DNA of 10,389 nucleotides from CAZDHT01 sp964505325 (GTDB taxonomy: Bacteria > Planctomycetota > PUPC01). Position numbers and translations under genes: made by a program. Shown in pieces: positions 6,218-10,389 of this stretch (the stretch's first letter is position 1; each line of letters opens with the position of its first letter). The notes under the pieces were generated by a model. That model saw only the letters and a list, made by a program, of their open reading frames with translations, made no database searches and was not told where the DNA came from. The stretch lies in the NCBI GenBank assembly GCA_964505325.1, contig CAZDHT010000198.1:1-10389 (forward strand). The letters run 5' to 3'.

Positions 6218-6798
6218 CCGCTTTCGCCTTCCTTCTTCTCCGGCGGCTTATCCGTCAGCACCAGCTTCTTGATGTAGCTCAGCGGCTTCAAGTCTTTCTT
6301 GGGCGCGGGCTTCGGGTTCTTGAAGCGCTTGCGCAACTCGAAGAGGTGGCGCTTCTTCTCGGTCTTGACGAAGACGGGCGCCACCACGTCGCCCGTGATC
6401 TCTTCGCTGCTCTTCAGCACGATAACCGTGCGGAACTTCGCGGCGCGATAGTACCGGTCGGTGTAGACCTTCACGTCGTTTCCGCCTTCCAGCCACCGCC
6501 ACTCGCGTTCGAACCACTCCGAGTCGGGCGCCTGTCGGATGCTCTCGATCTTGTGGAACTTGATGTCGCGGTATGTGCTCTTCTTGCGGTCGAAAATGCG
6601 GATCGGCTTCGAACGCGTGGTCGAGATCAGGCCGTCGTATCGCGTGTCGTCCGACATGATGACATGGCCCCAGCGCTCGTGGGCGCTCTGTTTGACAACT
6701 TGGGCGACCGGGGGCGGCGGCTGATCTTCGCAAGCCGAGGCGCCGTTCGAGAAGAGCGCGGCGGCAAAGACGGCGGCCATCGCGGGAACGGCTCTCAT
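6218..6798 (-). CDS. Exported hypothetical protein, C-terminus lost in gap
   Basis: About 193 residues are readable before the N gap. The N-terminus is a signal peptide: MRAVP, a hydrophobic AMAAVFAAALF core, and a probable signal peptidase I site after ASA, just before C23. The mature part contains GHVIMSDDTRYDGL (44-57), STTRSKPIRIFDRKK (59-73), YRDIKFHKIESI (75-86) and WRWLEGGNDVKVYTDR (100-115), which looks like a small beta-rich domain with repeated strand patterns, then a Lys/Pro-rich tail. I recall similar proteins from Planctomycetota but know no function. The ATG at 6796-6798 has GAGG five bases upstream and overlaps the stop of the preceding gene as ATGA, so the two are translationally coupled and probably act together at the cell envelope. 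Confidence 0.72.
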
Positions 6799-7586
6799 CT
6801 TATCCTCGAGTGCTTGTAGGCCCAGTACAACATGCGCTGGAGAGGCACGACCCGGTTTTCAATTCGCTTGCGGATGTCGGGCGGGATTTTGCGCTTCAGC
6901 ACGGCGAGGTAGTACTTCCTCGATTCTTCGAGGTACTTGATGGCTTTCTTGTTGGCCGCGTCCCGTCCGCGGGACGGCGCGTCCGGCCGCGCCTTCAGAT
7001 GGTATTTCCACGCCGTGTCGAACGCGCGGTGAGCCTTCTGCAGCAGTTCGTTCGTCGTCTTATCCAGCCTTGGCTCTGCCGCGATGGGCGCCGGCTTCTG
7101 AGTGGGTGGTTTCGCCGGTTCGGTGTGCTTGGGGTCGGTGTGTTCGGGCGGCGGCTTCACCGGGTCGGTATGCTTGGGGTCGGTGTGTTCGGGCGGCGGT
7201 TTCACCGGTTCGGTATGCTTGGGGTCGACCTCCGGCGCCGTGCGCGGCGTGTCCGGCTTGGGCAGCCGGTGGAACGGCTCGCGGTCTCTGCGGGCGAGGG
7301 TATCCGTATCGGGGCCGGGTCCTTTGGTTTGCAGACCGGCGATGTAATTGGCGGCCCTGACGGACCACGCGCTGGCGAACTCGGCGTCGTCCCGGGCCTT
7401 GAGCGCGGCGTACTTCTCGGGCGCCGTTCCGACCTCGTCCCACATCCCCCAGGCGAAGCCGCCCGCGGCGGCAAAGAACATCAGCGAGAAAATCAAGCCC
7501 AGCGCCCACTTCACCGTGCGGAACTTCACCCGCTGGCGGGCCTTGCGGACGATGGAATTCGCCGATGCCGATCCGTTCTCCGGCAT
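6795..7586 (-). CDS. Single-pass membrane hypothetical protein with Pro/His/Lys tandem repeat, 263 aa
   Basis: No family recognised. The N-terminal 26 residues are basic and precede one membrane helix (about 27-48), consistent with an N-in, C-out topology. The following region (55-110) is Ala- and charge-rich. Residues 121-160 consist of a 15-residue tandem repeat, DPKHTEPVKPPPEHT and close variants, probably an extended spacer. The C-terminal part (172-263) is strongly helical and basic, with RKYYLAVLKRKIPPDIRKRIENRV as its densest stretch, read in two parts: RKYYLAVLKRK and IPPDIRKRIENRV. The ATG at 7584-7586 follows an AGGAAGG ribosome site. A promoter lies at 7623-7651. It shares an ATGA overlap with the exported protein downstream, suggesting a paired envelope function. 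Confidence 0.76.
   Translation of the reverse strand: MPENGSASANSIVRKARQRVKFRTVKWALGLIFSLMFFAAAGGFAWGMWDEVGTAPEKYAALKARDDAEFASAWSVRAANYIAGLQTKGPGPDTDTLARRDREPFHRLPKPDTPRTAPEVDPKHTEPVKPPPEHTDPKHTDPVKPPPEHTDPKHTEPAKPPTQKPAPIAAEPRLDKTTNELLQKAHRAFDTAWKYHLKARPDAPSRGRDAANKKAIKYLEESRKYYLAVLKRKIPPDIRKRIENRVVPLQRMLYWAYKHSRIR
7104..7226 (-). repeat. 45-bp in-frame tandem repeat, about 2.7 copies
   Basis: On the plus strand the marker TGCTTGGGGTC recurs at 7126, 7171 and 7216, exactly 45 bases apart, encoding 15-residue units (DPKHT[ED]PVKPPPEHT). The last copy in protein order diverges to AKPPTQKP. Near-identity at DNA level suggests recent expansion or contraction by slippage. Confidence 0.88.
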
Positions 7587-7601
7587 GCCGAACCCTTCCT
7601 T

Positions 7602-7630
7602 TGAAAATCCGTGAACAATAGTAGTATACT
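7602..7630 (+). promoter_or_regulatory. Sigma70-type promoter for the VWA gene
   Basis: TTGAAA (7602-7607) and TATACT (7625-7630) are separated by 17 bases; each hexamer matches the consensus at 5 of 6 positions. Transcription would start near 7637, about 65 bases before the ATG at 7703. The -10 lies in the palindrome AGTATACT shared with the opposing promoter. Confidence 0.62.
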
Positions 7631-7651
7631 GTTCGCCGGCGGGGTTGTCGC
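7623..7651 (-). promoter_or_regulatory. Sigma70-type promoter for the minus-strand membrane/exported pair
   Basis: Read on the minus strand, GCGACA (7646-7651) and TATACT (7623-7628) are separated by 17 bases. The -35 matches at four positions and the -10 at five. Transcription would start near 7616, giving a leader of about 30 bases with the AGGAAGG ribosome site before the ATG at 7586. Confidence 0.55.
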
Positions 7652-7702
7652 GGGAAAAATGCCCGAGTAATGCGCCGCCAGAGGACGTGCGGGACGGTCC
7701 GA

Positions 7703-10225
7703 ATGATCTCGACAGACCACATTGGCGTGTTGCTGCTGGCGCCCGTCGCGGCGCTGGTCGCGTGGCTGCTGGCCACGCGAGGCCGGCGCGGGCGATGGAT
7801 CGCCGGCGTGGGCGCGGCGCTTTCCGCCGCGCTGATCGTGGTGGCGCTGGCCGGCATCTTCGCGGGCGAGTCGTCCGCGCTCCGGGTTTTCCTTGTGGAT
7901 GTCTCGGCCAGCACGCGCGGCGCCGCCACTGCGCTGCTTCCGCGCATTCGAGCCGAGGCCGCGAGGCTGAAGCGGACCGACCGGATCGCGATCGTCGCGT
8001 TCGGCCGCGAGGCGCGGGTGCTTCTGCCGCCGACCCCGGTTGCCGAACTCCCGGCCGAGCTGCCCGCGCCGGTGGGCGTCGATCAGGACGGTACGTCCGT
8101 CGAACGAGCGTTTCGACTCGCCCTCGACTTGTTTCCCCGCGCCGCCGACTTTGTGCTCGTGACCGACGGCCGCGAGAACGCCGGTGACGCCACGGCGCTG
8201 GCGGCGGAGGTCGCCGCCTCGGGCGTCGCGATCCACTCCCAGACCATCTCGCTGGCGCCGGAGCAAGACGCCTGGGTCGAGGCGGTCCGCGCCCCGCACT
8301 CGGTTCCGGCCGGGCAGCCGATCCAGTTCGAGGTGCTGGTGGGAGCGATGTCTCCGCTGCACGGCAAGCTCGTCCTGCTGCTGAACGGGCGCGAGCTGGC
8401 GCGGCCCGAGCCCATCGACGTGGTTACGCGGAGGACCGTGCTCGCCCGGCGGGTCGTCGTCAAACGACCCGGGCTCCATACGGTGACGGCGCGTCTGTTG
8501 TGCCCGGATGACAAGACCTCGGAGAACAACGAGGCGTCGGCGGCGGTGAGGGTTCGGGGGAAGCTGAATGTCACCCACGTGTCGGCCGGCGATGACCGGG
8601 CGCTGGCCGCCGTCCTGGCTGGGAGCGACGCGATCACGCTCTACCCGACCCGGCCGGACGCGCTCGCCGCGACGAACCAGGAGATGCTCAAGAGCGATGT
8701 CATCGTGCTCGACGACGTGTCCGCGAAACAGCTCGGGGCGGAGCGCATCGCGTGGCTGCGGCGGTTTGTGATGGACGCCGGGCGCGGCCTGGTCGTGTTT
8801 GGCGGCAAGGATTCGTTCGGGCCGGGCGGATACGCCGGCACCGCGCTTGCCCGGCTGCTGCCGGTGGACCCCGACCCGCAGCGGCGCGCGGCGAAGCCGT
8901 CATCCGCCGTCATTGTCGCCGACCGGTCGGGCAGCATGGCCGAGATGATCGGCGGCCGGCAGAAAATCGAGTTTGTCCGCGAGGCGGTGCTGCGCGCGGG
9001 CACGGAGTTCGGCGCCCGGGCCGGGGACCGCTCGGACGAGCTCAGCGTCGTGGCGTTCAACCAGGCGCCCGAAGTGCTCCTCGAACGGCGGCGGGTCCGT
9101 TCGAGCGAGGGCGCCGCGGCGCTGCGCGCGGCCGTCGGCAAGATCTTCCCGTCGGGGCGCACCCGAATCGGCCCGGCGCTCGATGCCGCCCGCGCCGTTC
9201 TCGCCAGGTCGACGCTCAAGCGGCACATCATCCTTGTCTCCGACGGCCGCAGCCAGGACCCGCTCGACGGCGCGAAGATCGCAGCGCAGATGACGGCGTC
9301 GCGCGCCGTGCTCTCCGTGCTCGCGACGGGCACGCAGATGAACGGCGGCCTCCGGGCGCTGAAGACTGCGGCCGGCGCGACGAAGGGGCGGTTCGTAATG
9401 CTGGCATCGATTTCCGAGCTGCCGGCGGCGATGGCGCGCGAGACGCGGACCATCGCCGGCGCGCTCGTCCGCGAGGGCGAGGTCACGGTCGAACGGAACC
9501 CAGACTCGTCGTGGCGCGGCACCCTCCCGGCGCCGCGCAGGATCGGCGGCTACGTGCTGACGGGGGCCCGGCCCGAGGCGCCGCCCGACATCGTTGCCGG
9601 CGGCGCACCGATTCTTGCCTCGTGGCGGCGGGGACTGGGCTACGTCGTTGCGTGCACGACTTCGCTGGACCACTGGGCTGTTGAGTGGGCGGACCGGTCG
9701 CCTGATTTCCTCCGCGGGCTGGTGCTGTGGGCCGGGGAAGGCCATCGGCCGCAACAACTCACCGTGCGGCTCGTGCCGGAAGAGAGACACATTACCGTCC
9801 TGGCCGAATCGGCCGTGCCCCTCGATGGAAGGCAGCTCGTCGCGTCGTTCTTCAGGCCGGACGGCGCCCTGTCGAAGATCGAGATGAGACAGACCGGCAG
9901 GCTGCGGTATCAGTGTGTCGCCGAGGCAGGGAAAGCAGGGACCTACGTTGCCAAGGTGAGCGACACCGGAGACGCCGCCTCGAGCCCGGGCCGTGTGCTC
10001 GGCGAGGGGCACGTCACGGTCGGCTACAGCGCCGAATGGCGGCCTGGCGGCGATACGTCCGTTGCGCGGCGACTCTCGCACGTCACGTCGGGAAGGGTCC
10101 TCAAGAGTCTCCGCGATCTCCCGCCGCTCGAACCGTCAACGTCCGGTCCCGGTGCCCGCCGCGACCTGGCCTGGATCCTGCTCCTTGTCGCCGCGGCGGT
10201 CTTCTTGGTGAGCTCGCTCAGATAG
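7703..10225 (+). CDS. Membrane protein with two VWA domains and a glutamine-amidotransferase-like segment, 840 aa
   Basis: A large membrane-anchored protein of the BatA-like VWA class. Two N-terminal helices (about 7-24 and 33-54) lead into VWA domain 1, whose metal site is complete: D66-S68-S70 (DVSAS), T131 and D155 (TDG). A beta-sandwich-like linker (about 195-285) and a class I glutamine-amidotransferase-like segment (288-390, with VVFGGKDSFGPGGYAGT) follow. VWA domain 2 starts near 402 with D407-S409-S411 (DRSGS), T487 and D514 (SDG). The C-terminal part is beta-rich and ends in one helix (about 822-839). Such proteins usually accompany MoxR ATPases and DUF58 proteins, none of which is in the window. 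I chose ATG 7703 because GGA lies 8 bases upstream and the helix begins properly; an in-frame ATG at 7670 would add 11 residues but lacks a ribosome site. Partner and role are unknown. Confidence 0.86.
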   Translation: MISTDHIGVLLLAPVAALVAWLLATRGRRGRWIAGVGAALSAALIVVALAGIFAGESSALRVFLVDVSASTRGAATALLPRIRAEAARLKRTDRIAIVAFGREARVLLPPTPVAELPAELPAPVGVDQDGTSVERAFRLALDLFPRAADFVLVTDGRENAGDATALAAEVAASGVAIHSQTISLAPEQDAWVEAVRAPHSVPAGQPIQFEVLVGAMSPLHGKLVLLLNGRELARPEPIDVVTRRTVLARRVVVKRPGLHTVTARLLCPDDKTSENNEASAAVRVRGKLNVTHVSAGDDRALAAVLAGSDAITLYPTRPDALAATNQEMLKSDVIVLDDVSAKQLGAERIAWLRRFVMDAGRGLVVFGGKDSFGPGGYAGTALARLLPVDPDPQRRAAKPSSAVIVADRSGSMAEMIGGRQKIEFVREAVLRAGTEFGARAGDRSDELSVVAFNQAPEVLLERRRVRSSEGAAALRAAVGKIFPSGRTRIGPALDAARAVLARSTLKRHIILVSDGRSQDPLDGAKIAAQMTASRAVLSVLATGTQMNGGLRALKTAAGATKGRFVMLASISELPAAMARETRTIAGALVREGEVTVERNPDSSWRGTLPAPRRIGGYVLTGARPEAPPDIVAGGAPILASWRRGLGYVVACTTSLDHWAVEWADRSPDFLRGLVLWAGEGHRPQQLTVRLVPEERHITVLAESAVPLDGRQLVASFFRPDGALSKIEMRQTGRLRYQCVAEAGKAGTYVAKVSDTGDAASSPGRVLGEGHVTVGYSAEWRPGGDTSVARRLSHVTSGRVLKSLRDLPPLEPSTSGPGARRDLAWILLLVAAAVFLVSSLR

Positions 10226-10335
10226 AGTTAGAGTTGCCCGCTAACGACCGCTCATTGCTACCTGCCGTCCTTCGGCCGGTGTTGCTCGACCACTTGTCCA
10301 CCGTCTCCATCAGTCGCCTTATTAGGTTACGGAGT
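10226..10335. other. Short intergenic gap between convergent genes
   Basis: No open frame with coding character, no tRNA and no hairpin followed by a T-run is visible. A small hairpin GCCG TCCTT CGGC lies near 10263-10275 but lacks a U-tract on either strand. Confidence 0.4.
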
Positions 10336-10389
10336 CTATTCGGTGGCCTCTACCCGCCGGATCAGTTCGTCCTGCTCGACGGGGGAGAG
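10336..10389 (-). CDS. C-terminal end of an unidentified minus-strand gene (partial)
   Basis: On the minus strand the window edge reads LSPVEQDELIRRVEATE and then TAG (10336-10338). The 17 residues are charged and amphipathic, as in a helix at the end of a real protein, and the codons fit the GC-rich usage of the neighbours. The other frames here look less protein-like. The fragment is too short to assign a family; confidence depends on composition alone. Confidence 0.45.
   Translation of the reverse strand, partial: LSPVEQDELIRRVEATE

Noticed and set aside
4805..6277. 490-codon plus-strand open frame across larC and the N gap
   Set aside because: It is Arg/Ala/Asp-rich, runs through undetermined bases and lies opposite LarC, whose family motifs are unmistakable.
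7613..7634. GAACA...TGTTC as a LexA-type operator
   Set aside because: The spacing between half-sites is far longer than in known LexA boxes, and the centre is better explained by the shared -10 palindrome.
1..10389. CRISPR arrays, tRNA, rRNA, transposase genes
   Set aside because: No regularly spaced direct repeats other than the in-gene 45-bp array, no cloverleaf with tRNA consensus and no transposase motifs were seen by eye.

Overview
The window is high-GC bacterial DNA with short intergenic gaps. It contains one scaffold gap of exactly 100 N (6118-6217), so it probably comes from a draft or metagenome-assembled genome. The gene types suggest Planctomycetota or a close relative: paired exported/membrane hypotheticals, a large double-VWA membrane protein, a U32-like protein beside a type III PKS, and a nested palindromic intergenic repeat. 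That assignment is inference, because no rRNA or marker gene is present.

Left part (1-1521): the last 26 codons of a plus-strand gene, an intrinsic terminator, and a complete GH5-type glycoside hydrolase without a signal peptide. A 366-bp non-coding stretch follows. It holds a 130-bp nested inverted-repeat element and, nearer the next gene, a consensus TATAAT hexamer.

Centre-left (1522-4481): three tightly packed plus-strand genes that look like one operon. They encode a U32-family-like protein with two cysteine clusters, a class I SAM-dependent methyltransferase, and a type III polyketide synthase with an intact Cys-His-Asn triad. I read this as a small pathway for a phenolic lipid or quinone-like molecule: the PKS builds the ring, the methyltransferase decorates it, and the U32 protein might hydroxylate it without oxygen.

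Centre-right (4498-7586): minus-strand genes. In transcription order they are a one-TM protein with a 15-residue tandem repeat, an exported hypothetical coupled to it by an ATGA overlap (its 3' end is lost in the N gap), LarC of nickel-pincer cofactor synthesis with an in-frame amber codon at the LarC1/LarC2 junction, and a DUF3574 lipoprotein starting at TTG.

Right part (7587-10389): a divergent promoter region in which two opposing promoters share a palindromic -10 box. It is followed by a large membrane protein with two complete VWA MIDAS sites around a glutamine-amidotransferase-like segment. After about 110 bp without a gene comes the C-terminal end of a minus-strand gene cut by the window edge.
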